Positions 18,808 to 27,833 of a stretch of 60,052 nt of DNA are shown here, in pieces (position 1 is the first letter of the stretch; the number at the start of each line of letters is the position of its first letter). Made by a program: the position numbers and the translations under genes. The stretch is from Nesterenkonia massiliensis (GTDB taxonomy: Bacteria > Actinomycetota > Actinomycetes > Actinomycetales > Micrococcaceae): the NCBI RefSeq assembly GCF_000455245.1, contig NZ_HG005165.1, positions 567,723-627,774 on the forward strand. The letters are read 5' to 3'. Under the pieces are notes generated by a model. It had not been told where the DNA came from and did no database searches. It was given only the letters and a program-made list of their open reading frames with translations.

Positions 18808-18861
18808 GCACAAGGGCCCGGCGATCTTGTTCCGCGAGGAATGAGCGCCGGCCCCTTGTGC
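18808..18861 (+). terminator. purL terminator, probably bidirectional
   Basis: A 16-bp stem with one mismatch (arms 18808-18823 and 18846-18861, beginning GCACAAGGG) and a 22-base loop lies between purL and the convergent P-loop gene, ending three bases before the latter's stop codon. It can serve both. Confidence 0.7.
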
Positions 18862-18863
18862 GT

Positions 18864-19427
18864 CTACTGCTGCATGCCGTCGCTGAGCCCCTGCAACCAG
18901 CGCTTGGTCTCCCGTGGGCTGCGCAGTCGCACCACAGTCAGACCCTCGAATCGCTCTTCCAGGGTGGGGATTACGGGTTTGAGTTTGTTGCGCGTCCTCC
19001 AGCCCCATCGGATGATGTGGTCTCTGTCGGTAAAGATCCTGGACAACGGCTGTTCGATATTACCGTTCCACAGTTCGGTGCCCCGGATTCGCCGGCTCAG
19101 AGTGCGCCGGATGAGCCGCTGCATCTTCAGCGGGGTCGCATAGTCCAGCCACAACACGGTGTCCGCGCGTGAAGCAATCAGCGGCCGGACCGCGCGGTAC
19201 TGCAGTTCAATGATCCAGCGCGGCTGCGCGGTGAAACATTCGACGTCGTCGTCGAAAGTCCCTCTGGGCGTCCAGTCCGGCCCCCAGTAGAGGCCGTCAA
19301 GCTCTTCACGCGGAAAGCCGGTGATCTTCTCCAGCTCCGTGCACAGTGTGGTTTTGCCAGCCCCGCTGGTTCCTGCCACCGCAATACGCTGGCGTTTCCA
19401 CGTGATCGTCTCATCGGCACGGCGCAT
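18864..19427 (-). CDS. P-loop NTPase, adenylate kinase/FlaR-like
   Basis: A 187-residue cytoplasmic P-loop protein: Walker A GTSGAGKTT near residue 16, DGLYWGPDW (the family's lid-side substrate segment), DTVLWLDYATP, a Walker B-like strand, and two arginine-rich stretches (RLIRRTLSRRIRG). It resembles the AAA/adenylate-kinase-like group annotated as topology modulation protein FlaR. Substrate unknown. Start at ATG 19427 is preferred because homologous sequence begins shortly before the P-loop; an in-frame start at 19463 would run into the marR operator. Divergent from marR. Confidence 0.7.
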   Translation of the reverse strand: MRRADETITWKRQRIAVAGTSGAGKTTLCTELEKITGFPREELDGLYWGPDWTPRGTFDDDVECFTAQPRWIIELQYRAVRPLIASRADTVLWLDYATPLKMQRLIRRTLSRRIRGTELWNGNIEQPLSRIFTDRDHIIRWGWRTRNKLKPVIPTLEERFEGLTVVRLRSPRETKRWLQGLSDGMQQ

Positions 19428-19465
19428 GATCTTGAGTCTATGCAGAACGAGCCCTCGCCTCACCC

Positions 19466-19490
19466 AGATAGCTAAATAATCTAGCTATCT
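19466..19490. promoter_or_regulatory. Palindromic operator upstream of marR
   Basis: AGATAGCTA, seven bases, TAGCTATCT: two perfect 9-bp arms, AT-rich, 14 bases before the marR start and between divergent genes. The size and place are what a MarR dimer binds, so autoregulation of marR and the MMPL gene is likely. Confidence 0.8.
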
Positions 19491-19504
19491 GTACTATCGT
19501 AAAC

Positions 19505-19972
19505 ATGTCCGATCCTTCTGCGGTGATGCGCACTCTGCGAGCTATCCAACTGCTCAATGACGCCCTGGATCGCATGCACAGTGACCTCACCGGACTGATG
19601 AAGATGAACGCCTCGGACCTCAAAGCCCTGCGCATGTTGGCCATCCGTGAGCAGCAGCAGCGGGAGGTGAGTCCGCATGAGCTGGCCGAACACCTCGGTA
19701 TCTCCACTGCTGCAGTCACCACACTCATCGACAGACTCGCGGCACAGGGCTTCGCCGAGCGACATCCGCATCCCCGCGACGGTCGCTCACGGATCCTCGT
19801 CCTGACACCAAAAGCCCGCGAGCACTTCTTTCAGCACTTCGGCGGTCATCTGAGCACGATGCGTGAATTGATGGAGCCAATGGACAGCACAGATCTGCAC
19901 ACCATCGCCGGGTTCCTCGAGACTCTGGCCACCCGACTCTCCTCTGAGCAGCAAGAAAGTGACCTCTCGTGA
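19505..19972 (+). CDS. MarR family transcriptional regulator
   Basis: A 155-residue winged-helix regulator. The recognition region is SPHELAEHLGISTAAVTTLIDRL, followed by the wing HPHPRDGRSRILVLTPKA, both typical of MarR. Helical dimerisation segments flank it. Its GTGA junction with the next gene (stop at 19970-19972, GTG at 19969) couples it to the MMPL transporter, whose expression it presumably controls in answer to an exported compound. The upstream palindrome is its likely site. Confidence 0.9.
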   Translation: MSDPSAVMRTLRAIQLLNDALDRMHSDLTGLMKMNASDLKALRMLAIREQQQREVSPHELAEHLGISTAAVTTLIDRLAAQGFAERHPHPRDGRSRILVLTPKAREHFFQHFGGHLSTMRELMEPMDSTDLHTIAGFLETLATRLSSEQQESDLS

Positions 19973-22122
19973 ACTCTATGGAAACCCAGCACAACGAAGC
20001 ACCTGAGACACGGCGAGAGCGGCGCAGGGCCAGGAGTGCGCCGTCACAGTCGCGGGGTCTGCGTCTGTGGATCCCCGCAGTGCTGGCGATTATCTGGCTG
20101 GCATGGACTGCCTGGGGCGGCCAGACCTTCGGCAACCTCTCTCAAGTCACCACCAACGACCAGGCCACCTTCCTTCCCGCTGAGGCTGAGTCCACTCGGG
20201 CTCTGGAGCTGCAGGAGCGCTTCAGCGATCAGGACGCCGTGCCTGCCACTGTGGTGGCCGTCTCCGAGGGCGAGGAGCTGACCTCTGAGGAGTTCAGCAC
20301 CGCCGAGACTATGGTGGCTGAGGCGGCAGAACTATCCGGTGTTCTCCAGGTCATCCCTCCACAGCCTTCCGAGGACGGCCAGGCCTTGCAGGTGCTGGTG
20401 CTCCTTGAGGAAGATGCCACCGAGGACCAGGCACTCCAGGCGTTGCGCGAACTGGTCAGCGAATCATTTGATGAGGCCGAATGGACCGCCTATGTCACCG
20501 GCCCAGCGGCACTGTCAGCTGACCTCTCCGATGCGTTCGCGGGTATCGACGGGATCTTGCTGCTTGTCGCCGTCGTCGCCGTCTTCATCATTCTGATCGT
20601 GGTCTACCGTTCGGCGCTGCTGCCTATTCTGGTGCTGCTCTCCTCGATAGGCGCGCTCTGCGCCGCCATTACGGTGGTCTTCTTCATGGCTCAGCAGGGC
20701 TGGATCCAGCTCAACGGGCAGGTTCAGGGGATCCTGTCCATTCTGGTGATCGGTGCGGCTACCGACTACTCCCTGCTGCTAGTGGCCCGCTACCGCGAGG
20801 AGCTCGCGCGCGCTGAGGACAGGTTCGCTGCGCTGCGCACGGCGGTGCGCCGTTCAGCGCCTCCGATCCTGGCTTCGGGCGGAACGGTGGCGGTTGCCCT
20901 GCTCTGTCTGCTCTTCTCCGACCTCAACTCGAACCGAGCCCTGGGGCCGGTGGCCAGCACCGGCATTGTCTTCGCCATGGCTGCCACCCTCACGTTCCTG
21001 CCAGCCATGCTCGCGTTGACCGGTCGCCCCGCTTTCTGGCCGAAAGTGCCCCATGTGGAGACCGACACATCAGCCTCGCAGTACCGTTTCTGGCGCCGCA
21101 CTGCAGGAGTCGTACGGCGTCGGCCGCGTACCGTATGGCTCGTGGTGACGCTTCTGCTGCTGGTCAGCGCCGCAGGAGTCACCCAACTGAAGGCCAACGG
21201 CGTTCCACAGTCGGATCTGGTCCTGGGAGAAACGGACACTCGCGCCGGCCAGGAGCTGTTGGAGGAACATTTCGACGCCGGAACCGGTGCGCCCAGCACC
21301 ATCTTCGTTCCAACGGATGAGGCCGAACAGGCCCTGGAAGTTGTCTCCGAGGTTGAGGGTGTCGCAACCGCTTACTTGGTCGGGGAGAACAACTCGCCGG
21401 CTGAAACTCCGGGTCAGGCCCGGGACGTCGACGGCGTCGTGCAGATCTCTGCGACCCTGACCGCCGCGGGTGACTCGCTTGAGGCGGAGGAGACGGTTCG
21501 GCAGCTTCGTGAGGATCTCAATGAGCTCAGCGGCCAAGCCCTTGTAGGCGGCACTACGGCCACCCAGCTGGATACGAATGACACCGCTCAGCGCGATCTC
21601 TTGGTCATCATCCCGCTGGTGCTGATAGCTATTACCGCCATCCTGATTCTGTTGTTGCGCTCTCTGATCACCCCGCTGATCCTCATCAGCACCACTGTGC
21701 TGTCCTACCTCGCCGCGCTAGGGATCTCCGCGCTGGTGTTCAATCATGTCTTCGATTTCCCTGGTGCTGACGCCAGTGTGCCGCTCTTCGGCTTCATGTT
21801 CCTGGTGGCTCTTGGGGTGGACTACAACATCTTCCTTATGACTCGCGCCCGGGAGGAAACCGCTGAACATGGGGCGAAAGAGGGAGTGCTGCGTTCCCTA
21901 GTCGTCACCGGAGGGGTGATCACCAGCGCGGGCATTGTGCTGGCGGTGACCTTCATGGCCCTTGCCGTCCTGCCACTGATGTTTATGGTGCAGCTGGCGT
22001 TCCTGGTGGCGGTCGGGGTCTTTATCGACACCTTCATTGTGCGCACCCTGCAGGTCCCCGCCCTGTGCGTGGAACTGGACCGGCGCATCTGGTGGCCATC
22101 TCGGCTAAGTAAGCAGGCCTGA
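19969..22122 (+). CDS. MMPL family (RND-type) transporter
   Basis: A 717-residue integral membrane exporter of the MMPL/RND class. After a basic cytoplasmic lead there is one helix (LWIPAVLAIIWLAWTAWGG), an extracytoplasmic domain of about 150 residues, a bundle of helices (with GAATDYSLLLVARYREELA, the family proton-relay motif), then the same arrangement repeated from about residue 385 (second motif GVDYNIFLMTRAREET). Each half has six helices as expected. Such pumps export lipids or drugs; here the coupled MarR gene favours a xenobiotic. Start GTG 19969 overlaps the marR stop; ATG at 19978 is possible. Confidence 0.9.
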   Translation: MNSMETQHNEAPETRRERRRARSAPSQSRGLRLWIPAVLAIIWLAWTAWGGQTFGNLSQVTTNDQATFLPAEAESTRALELQERFSDQDAVPATVVAVSEGEELTSEEFSTAETMVAEAAELSGVLQVIPPQPSEDGQALQVLVLLEEDATEDQALQALRELVSESFDEAEWTAYVTGPAALSADLSDAFAGIDGILLLVAVVAVFIILIVVYRSALLPILVLLSSIGALCAAITVVFFMAQQGWIQLNGQVQGILSILVIGAATDYSLLLVARYREELARAEDRFAALRTAVRRSAPPILASGGTVAVALLCLLFSDLNSNRALGPVASTGIVFAMAATLTFLPAMLALTGRPAFWPKVPHVETDTSASQYRFWRRTAGVVRRRPRTVWLVVTLLLLVSAAGVTQLKANGVPQSDLVLGETDTRAGQELLEEHFDAGTGAPSTIFVPTDEAEQALEVVSEVEGVATAYLVGENNSPAETPGQARDVDGVVQISATLTAAGDSLEAEETVRQLREDLNELSGQALVGGTTATQLDTNDTAQRDLLVIIPLVLIAITAILILLLRSLITPLILISTTVLSYLAALGISALVFNHVFDFPGADASVPLFGFMFLVALGVDYNIFLMTRAREETAEHGAKEGVLRSLVVTGGVITSAGIVLAVTFMALAVLPLMFMVQLAFLVAVGVFIDTFIVRTLQVPALCVELDRRIWWPSRLSKQA

Positions 22123-22131
22123 ACCGCTGGC

Positions 22132-22896
22132 TCAGAAGGGGTTCAGCAGCCGGTGCACGAACCGGCGGGTGCGCTCCTCGCGAGGCGCGCGCAGCACTTC
22201 ACTGGCCGGACCTTGCTCCACCACCACGCCGCCGTCCATGAAGACCACCTGATCGGCGACTTCTCGGGCGAAGGTCAGCTCGTGGGTGACCAGGACCATG
22301 GTCCAACCCTCTTCGGCGAGTTCTTTGATGACCGTCAGCACGTCTGCGACCAGCTCCGGGTCCAGCGCTGAAGTCGGTTCATCAAAGAGCAGCAGTGAAG
22401 GCCGCAGAGCTAGCGCCCGCACAATGCCTACACGCTGCTGCTGACCGCCGGAGAGCTCATGCGGGTACTGGTCCCGCTTCTCAGCCAGACCGACCCGGGC
22501 CAGCAGCTGCTCGGCTTCGGCGATAACCTCCGCCTTCGGGCGGCGCTGGACCTGCACGGGACCTTCGATGACGTTCTGCAGCACGGTCATATGCGGAAAC
22601 AGGTTGTAGCCCTGGAAGACCATCGCGCTGCGCGTGCGCAGGCTCTCCCGCTGCTGGCGTGAGGTGCGCGAGTCGAAGTTCACCTGCGGGCCGCCGTCGA
22701 AGGCCACCGTCCCTGCGTCGGGCTGCTCAAGCCCGTTGAGGCAGCGCAGCACGGTGGTTTTGCCCGAGCCGGAGGGACCGATCAGCGCGGTGACCTGCCC
22801 GGGATTGACTCTCAGGTCGATGGAGGAGAGCACTGTGTTCTCTCCAAAGGACTTTTGCAGACCAGTGACGTCCAGCAGCGGTTTACTTGGCGACAT
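22132..22896 (-). CDS. Amino acid (probably L-cystine) ABC transporter ATP-binding protein
   Basis: A 254-residue ATPase of the polar amino acid group. Walker A GPSGSGKTT, Q-loop VFQGYNLFPHM, signature ELSGGQQQR, Walker B SLLLFDEPTSALDP and VTHELTF are intact. Its start overlaps the permease gene by 14 bases. With the cystine-type binding protein upstream it is TcyC-like. It ends ten bases from the convergent MMPL gene. Confidence 0.87.
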   Translation of the reverse strand: MSPSKPLLDVTGLQKSFGENTVLSSIDLRVNPGQVTALIGPSGSGKTTVLRCLNGLEQPDAGTVAFDGGPQVNFDSRTSRQQRESLRTRSAMVFQGYNLFPHMTVLQNVIEGPVQVQRRPKAEVIAEAEQLLARVGLAEKRDQYPHELSGGQQQRVGIVRALALRPSLLLFDEPTSALDPELVADVLTVIKELAEEGWTMVLVTHELTFAREVADQVVFMDGGVVVEQGPASEVLRAPREERTRRFVHRLLNPF

Positions 22897-23548
22897 AGCG
22901 GTCCAGTCTCCTTTCCAACCTGACCTGCACCATGGACAGCAGCAGACAGATCACCCAGTACATAGCTGCTGCCTGAAGATACAGGGCCATGAACTCAAAG
23001 GACGACGCCGCGATCTGCTGCGCAACACGGAACATTTCGGTGACCAGAATCAGCGAAGCCAGTGAGGTGTCCTTCACCAAAGAGATGAAGGTGTTGGACA
23101 GCGGAGGCACAGAAACTCTGGCGGCCTGCGGCAGGATAATCCGACGCAGCGTCTGGGTCTGCGACATGCCGATGGTGTATCCGGCCTCCCACTGGCCTTT
23201 CGGCACGGAGAGAATCGCAGCACGAATGACCTCAGCGGCATAGCCGCCCACATTGAGGCTGAAGGCGATGATCGCGCTGGGCCACGGGTCAATGTTGACC
23301 CCAATGGATGGCAGCCCGAAGAAGATCACAAACAGCTGCACCAGCAGCGGGGTGCCGCGGATCACCGAGACATAGGCCCGTGCCACACCGGCGAGCACAC
23401 GGTTTCTGCTGATGCGCATCAGCGCCACCACCAGGGCGATCGCCAGGCCGATCGAGAAGCTTGCCAGGGTCAGCGGAATGGTGCCTTTGATGGCCCCTTC
23501 GAGCATCGGCCAGAAGGAACTGGCCGCCAGTTCCCAGTCGATGGTCAC
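22883..23548 (-). CDS. Amino acid (probably L-cystine) ABC transporter permease
   Basis: A 221-residue permease of the HisMQ family with about five membrane helices. The ATPase-docking loop is AAEVIRAAILSVPKGQWEAG (about 105-124), and RGTPLLVQLFVIFFGLPS precedes it, both family hallmarks. Placed between the binding-protein and ATPase genes of one operon. It probably works as a homodimer since there is only one permease gene. Confidence 0.87.
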   Translation of the reverse strand: MTIDWELAASSFWPMLEGAIKGTIPLTLASFSIGLAIALVVALMRISRNRVLAGVARAYVSVIRGTPLLVQLFVIFFGLPSIGVNIDPWPSAIIAFSLNVGGYAAEVIRAAILSVPKGQWEAGYTIGMSQTQTLRRIILPQAARVSVPPLSNTFISLVKDTSLASLILVTEMFRVAQQIAASSFEFMALYLQAAAMYWVICLLLSMVQVRLERRLDRYVAK

Positions 23549-23602
23549 GTCCAGGTTGCCTTTCCTCGAGTCGGGCGCGGATCTTGGTGCCGCACTGCGG
23601 GA

Positions 23603-24427
23603 CTACTGAGAGACGTCAGCGCCGAAGTACTTTTCGCTGATCTCAGTCAGCGTACCCTCCTCGGCCAGCTCGGCCAGAGCCTCATCGAAGGCCTCGACCA
23701 ACGTCTCACTGCCCTGCCGGAAGATGAAACCAGCATAGGAGTGGTCATCGGTTTCAGCCGCGATCTTGATGTTCTCGTTGTCCTCGGTGGTCTGGTAATC
23801 GAGGAAGGTGAGCTTGTCATTGATGGTCGCATCAACCCGGCCCTGCTCCAGCAGCGCCACAGCCTGAGCCCAGCCTTCGACACCTTCAACATTGGCACCG
23901 GACTCGGTTGCCAGCTCGTACCAGTTAGAGGTCAGGGACTGAGCGGTGGTCTTATCGTCGAGGTCATCGAAGCTGCTGATCTCATCATTATCGGCAAGGG
24001 TGACGATCACACCGTTGGAGACGGTGTAGGGCTCGGAGAAGAGGTAGTTCTGCTGACGCTCCTCGGTGATTGACACCTGGTTGGCGATGACGTCAAAGCG
24101 GCCGGCGTCCAGGCCGGCGAACATCGCGTCCCACTGGGTTTCCTGGAACTGGATATCGATGTCCAGCTTCTCACCCACGGCTTCGATGATCTCTACGTCA
24201 TAGCCGGTCAGGTCACCGGAACCGCCCTCGTGGAAGGTGAAGGGACGGTAGGTTCCTTCGGTGCCCACCGTCAGACCGGATTCCTGGACCTGCTCCAGGC
24301 TCACGCCGCCGGAGGTCTCCTCTGCGGTGGGCTCGGCAGCCGGCTCCGCGGAGTCGTTACCGCAGGCAGCTAGAGCAAGTGCGGCGATACCAGTGACGGC
24401 GAGTACAGAATGACGGCGGAAGCTCAT
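23603..24427 (-). CDS. Amino acid (probably L-cystine) substrate-binding lipoprotein
   Basis: A 274-residue family-3 binding protein. The signal peptide ends in lipobox ALAAC, then an Ala/Glu/Pro spacer. The mature part begins LTVGTEGTYRPFTFHE; VEGVEGWAQAVALLEQGRVD and ATINDKLTFLDY are characteristic of the TcyA/FliY cystine-binding group, so L-cystine is the likeliest ligand. ATG 24427 (SFRRHS, Arg-rich n-region) is chosen over two upstream Met codons. First gene of the three-gene importer. Confidence 0.85.
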   Translation of the reverse strand: MSFRRHSVLAVTGIAALALAACGNDSAEPAAEPTAEETSGGVSLEQVQESGLTVGTEGTYRPFTFHEGGSGDLTGYDVEIIEAVGEKLDIDIQFQETQWDAMFAGLDAGRFDVIANQVSITEERQQNYLFSEPYTVSNGVIVTLADNDEISSFDDLDDKTTAQSLTSNWYELATESGANVEGVEGWAQAVALLEQGRVDATINDKLTFLDYQTTEDNENIKIAAETDDHSYAGFIFRQGSETLVEAFDEALAELAEEGTLTEISEKYFGADVSQ

Positions 24428-24469
24428 GGGTTTAGTGCTCTTTCTCAAGGACATGGAAGCGTGCAACGA

Positions 24470-24487
24470 GGGTGTACGCTAACACCC
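24470..24487. promoter_or_regulatory. Palindrome upstream of the cystine-type importer
   Basis: GGGTGT, six bases, ACACCC: a perfect 6-bp dyad 43 bases before the chosen start of the binding-protein gene. A possible operator for a sulphur-responsive regulator; no regulator gene is adjacent. Confidence 0.35.
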
Positions 24488-24595
24488 CGCAAGCTTCAGC
24501 GCGCACTTTTCGTTACGCCATAAGTCAAACCACCGAACGCCGCTATTAAATCCCCATCTCAGGAGGATTATCCGCTGGCGCCGGGACCTGTCGGC

Positions 24596-25072
24596 TTAGC
24601 TGATGCCGTAGGCGATCAGCGAGTTGGCCCAGTCCTCCACAGCCGGCCAGTCGCGGTAGTCAGCGTTATTGGGCTGCCGCGCTGCACGCAGTTGCAGCTT
24701 CTCCAGGAAGCTGAGCTTCTCAGCATCCAGGGCCCCGCGGAAGTAGGCGATCTCCCGATGCGGGAACTGCTTCAGCCGCTCGGTCAGTTCTGGGGCGAGC
24801 ACCGGTCCTCCGCCAACGGCGAAGAGGAAAAGCGGCTTGCCCATCAGCTCTGTGCGGTGGGCCTCCAGGAACAGGGTTCCAGCGCCTAGCAGCTTCTGCC
24901 GGTAGACAGGCATGCCGACGACGACGTTATCGGTCTCGTAGAGCCACTTGCCCGCTTCCCCGACGTCCTTGACGTGTGCCTTGACGCCGCGGGCACTGAG
25001 CGTGGAGGCGATGCGCTCGCCGATCTCCGCCGTGGAACCGTGTTTGCTCGCGACTACGACCATGGTGGTCAT
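24596..25072 (-). CDS. Flavodoxin-domain protein
   Basis: A 158-residue cytoplasmic protein with an FMN-binding flavodoxin fold: the phosphate loop SKHGSTAEIGERI is at residues 9-21, and VVVGMPVYRQKLL and FLFAVGGGP supply the isoalloxazine-side loops. It resembles the flavodoxin-like group that includes protoporphyrinogen oxidase HemG, though that activity cannot be assigned here. Start ATG 25072, with AAGGTG eight or nine bases upstream. Lies between the cystine importer and the decayed symporter, on the same strand as both. Confidence 0.8.
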   Translation of the reverse strand: MTTMVVVASKHGSTAEIGERIASTLSARGVKAHVKDVGEAGKWLYETDNVVVGMPVYRQKLLGAGTLFLEAHRTELMGKPLFLFAVGGGPVLAPELTERLKQFPHREIAYFRGALDAEKLSFLEKLQLRAARQPNNADYRDWPAVEDWANSLIAYGIS

Positions 25073-25127
25073 GGATCTTTCACCTTTCGCCAGGGACTTC
25101 GGTGCTGGCCTCAGCTTATCGCGGATA

Positions 25128-25623
25128 TCAGGTCTGAGGTGGTGAGTCTGCGCCGTCGGACCTTGCTGTGTCAGCGGCAGCCTCGGGTTCGGCCAGCATG
25201 CCGGGCTCGGTTTTTGCCACGACCCGGGTGCAGGTCAGATCGCCGGTGACGATCTGGGTCAGGCTCAAGTCCGTGCCGGTGACATTGGCAACGAAGACCG
25301 TGGCAGCGCCGACGTAGATAGCGGTGCCGTCTATGTTCACGTTCGAACCCAGTGGCAGGGTGAAGGAGTAGACACCCTTACGCACCCCTAGACGCTCGGC
25401 GGCCTGGATACCCACCGGCAGGGTGCCCCCGGAAGAACGGGTGACAAAGGCGGTCAGCATCGGTTCCGGTCTCGCCCACCACTACCGCGATCACGGCAAT
25501 ATCAGGGCCGAAGATCCAGCTTGGCCACCACGCCTAGCACCAGGGCTACGGCCAGTTTCAGATCAGTGAGATCCCTAGGTAACGGCGCCACAGTGAGGGC
25601 TTCTGGCTGCTGGCCTCAGTCAT
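25128..25623 (-). pseudogene. Remnant of a dicarboxylate/amino acid:cation symporter gene
   Basis: Translation from ATG 25623 gives a normal family N-terminus (PSLWRRYLGISLI) and then a stop at once; a one-base shift restores KLAVALVLGVVA, and a further shift restores GPDIAVIAVVV. The sequence then jumps to a late part of the family (AFVTRSSGGTLPV, then FTLPLGSNVNIDGTAIY) and, after a second loss, to the C-terminal tail (VTGDLTCTRVVAKTE). So about 500 bases remain of a gene normally near 1.3 kb, with at least two frameshifts and two deletions. Its ATG overlaps the ctlX stop (ATGA), which shows it was once the third gene of the ocd-ctlX operon. The tail alone stays open for 110 codons, but lacks most transport elements. 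Confidence 0.85.
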
Positions 25624-26801
25624 GAGAGACGAGGGTACCGGCGGGATGTTTCAGCTGAGTTTCCGTAACCCCACGTCTTCCTGGGAGCCTGCGGCGAAAG
25701 GTAGTTCTGCGCAAGCATGCAGCGCACTGATCCCCCGGCTCGTTCAATAGTGGGGACCTCCGCAGCAATAATCTGCGCCTTGGCTTCCAACTGCTGGAGC
25801 TGTGTGGCGGTAAAGCTGGCACGCGCCGTCGTCGACATCACCAGAACCGGTCCGTGGCGGCCCTGCAGCTGAAGCACATTGGCGGCGAAGCTTCGGATCT
25901 GCGTCTCGTTCAGTTCCACTACGGTGCGTCCCGAGCTGCGCAGTCGGTCCAGGACTGCGTCGCGCTCGTACCGGCTGTGGATCATCGAGCTGCCGATCAC
26001 CGCTAGACCATGCTCAAGGTTGGCGCTGCCCACGCTGAGCATGACATTAGTGTGATAGACCGGTGTGCCGGTCTTGTCAGCGGCATGGAACAGTACGGGC
26101 TCGTACATGAACTCATTGCACCAGCGGAAGAACAGAGTCGCGGTAATACGCTGGGAATAGCACGCATAGGCGGTCCGGCTGGCGTGGTCCAGCACCATCG
26201 CTCCGGTACCTTCTAGATATGCGCCGTGCTCTTCGGCGCCGGAGAGGTCCAGCACCTCTGTGACGCGGTAGCGATCCTTCAGGTGCTCCACGATCTCCCT
26301 CCGGCGTTCGCCGCGCCGATTCGGGGCGAACATCGGATAGAGCACCAGCCGGCCATCGGCGTGCGTGCTGAACCAGTTATTGGGAAACACGCTGTCGGGC
26401 GTGACAGTTCCGGTGTCTTCGAAAAGTTCCACGCCGACGCCGGCCCGCTGAAGCTGCTCGGCGAGCCTGGAGACTTCCCCGTGGGCACGCTTGCCCACCA
26501 GCACCGGATCCTCGGTGATTTCCGCTCCAAAGGCGTTGTCCTGGGCGGTCACCGGGTTCGGCCTGAAGTGATGCGGCCGGACCATCACTACTCGGGCTGC
26601 CAGCTGCGGGTCTCCAGCTGCCTCGTACCCCTTCATGAGGGCCCTGGCAGAGGAGCCGCCGTCGTCGTTGGTCTGCTCGTATGCAACAACGCTGTGCCCA
26701 GCTCGCCCCATTCGGTGGTCCACAGCGGCCGACGGCGCGACCGGTGATGCCGCTGTCACAGTCACCGGCGGATGCGAGGTCAATGCCGGGGGCTCTGACA
26801 T
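25620..26801 (-). CDS. ctlX: CtlX-type citrulline/arginine-processing hydrolase (amidinotransferase superfamily)
   Basis: A 393-residue member of the guanidine-modifying superfamily (arginine deiminase, DDAH). The family N-terminus VVMVRPHHFRPNPVTAQDNA starts at residue 71; PDSVFPNNW (135-143), YLEGTG (195-200), the catalytic His250 in VYHTNVMLSVG and the nucleophile Cys361 in GSVRCMLAQN are all in place. Homologues named CtlX are thought to hydrolyse citrulline (or arginine) to ornithine. The first 70 residues are an extra, low-complexity lead. It begins three bases after the ocd stop, so the two are co-translated, and ornithine made here would feed the cyclodeaminase. The exact substrate is inference. 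Confidence 0.78.
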   Translation of the reverse strand: MSEPPALTSHPPVTVTAASPVAPSAAVDHRMGRAGHSVVAYEQTNDDGGSSARALMKGYEAAGDPQLAARVVMVRPHHFRPNPVTAQDNAFGAEITEDPVLVGKRAHGEVSRLAEQLQRAGVGVELFEDTGTVTPDSVFPNNWFSTHADGRLVLYPMFAPNRRGERRREIVEHLKDRYRVTEVLDLSGAEEHGAYLEGTGAMVLDHASRTAYACYSQRITATLFFRWCNEFMYEPVLFHAADKTGTPVYHTNVMLSVGSANLEHGLAVIGSSMIHSRYERDAVLDRLRSSGRTVVELNETQIRSFAANVLQLQGRHGPVLVMSTTARASFTATQLQQLEAKAQIIAAEVPTIERAGGSVRCMLAQNYLSPQAPRKTWGYGNSAETSRRYPRLS

Positions 26802-26804
26802 AGC

Positions 26805-27833
26805 TCAGCCCACCGGCTTCAGCGAGGTCACCAGGGAGAAGAGATCTTTGGGGTCCTCCGGGTCTGCAATGAGGTCGATACTGGTCTGCAGTGATGAACC
26901 AACGGTGTCATCACGCAGATAGCGCAGTGCCGAGAAGTCGGCGATGGCGAATCCGACGGAGTCGAAGAGAGTGATGTCTTCATCGTTGCGACGGCCCTGT
27001 TCGGCTCCGGTGAGCACCCGCCAGAACTCAATGACCGGGAAGTCCGCGGGCTTCTGCTGGATTTCGCCTTCGATGCGGGTCTGTTCCGGATACTCCACAA
27101 AGACCCGGGCCCGGTCCAGGATGCGGGAGTCTAGCTCGGTCTTGCCGGGACAATCGCCTCCTACGGCATTGATGTGGACGCCGGGGCGGACCTGGCGGTC
27201 TGCCAGGATGGTGTTGACAGCTTTGTCTGCAGTGCAGGTGGTGATGATGTCAGCACCGGTCACCGCATCATCAGCGTCGGTGGCAGTGGTGATCCGGAAT
27301 CCGAGTGGTTCGAGATTGCGGCGCAGCTTGTAGATGGCATGCGGGTCGATGTCGAAGACGCGGAGTTCCTCGATGCCCAGGACGGCTCTGAAGGCCAGTG
27401 CCTGGAATTCTGCCTGGGATCCTGCGCCGATCATGGCCATCACCCTGGAATCCGCCCGCGCAAGGCGCTTGGCGGTCATGGCCGAGGTAGCAGCGGTGCG
27501 CAGTGCGGTCAGCAGAGTCATTTCGGCCAGAAAAGTCGGGTAGCCATTGTCCACGTCCGCTAGCACGCCGAATGCCGTGACAGTCTGGAACCCCCGCGCA
27601 GGGTTGGACGGGTGCCCGTTGACGTATTTGAAGCCGTAGGTCTCGTGATCTGAGGTGGGCATCAACTCGATCACCCCGAAGGGGGTGTGGCTGGCGATGC
27701 GCGGGATCTTGTCGAAGCTCTCCCAGCGGCTGAAGTCAGACTCGAGGTACTCGACCATGCCAGTCATGATGGGCTCTACGCCCCGGTTCTGGATCCACTG
27801 GACCATATGGGCGACGTCGACGAACTGAGTCAT
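26805..27833 (-). CDS. ocd: Ornithine cyclodeaminase
   Basis: A 342-residue NAD-dependent enzyme of the ornithine cyclodeaminase/mu-crystallin family, converting ornithine to proline and ammonia. Seen: the N-terminal substrate region (GVIELMPTSDHETYGFKYV), the Rossmann motif MIGAGSQAEFQALAF near residue 140, and GGDCPGKTELD near residue 225 carrying the catalytic Asp. Start ATG 27833 has GGAGG seven bases upstream; the ATG-less extension to 27878 is discarded. First gene of the operon ocd-ctlX-(symporter remnant). The pairing with ctlX and, across the HNH gene, with arginine deiminase points to ornithine rather than other imino acids as substrate. Confidence 0.88.
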   Translation of the reverse strand: MTQFVDVAHMVQWIQNRGVEPIMTGMVEYLESDFSRWESFDKIPRIASHTPFGVIELMPTSDHETYGFKYVNGHPSNPARGFQTVTAFGVLADVDNGYPTFLAEMTLLTALRTAATSAMTAKRLARADSRVMAMIGAGSQAEFQALAFRAVLGIEELRVFDIDPHAIYKLRRNLEPLGFRITTATDADDAVTGADIITTCTADKAVNTILADRQVRPGVHINAVGGDCPGKTELDSRILDRARVFVEYPEQTRIEGEIQQKPADFPVIEFWRVLTGAEQGRRNDEDITLFDSVGFAIADFSALRYLRDDTVGSSLQTSIDLIADPEDPKDLFSLVTSLKPVG

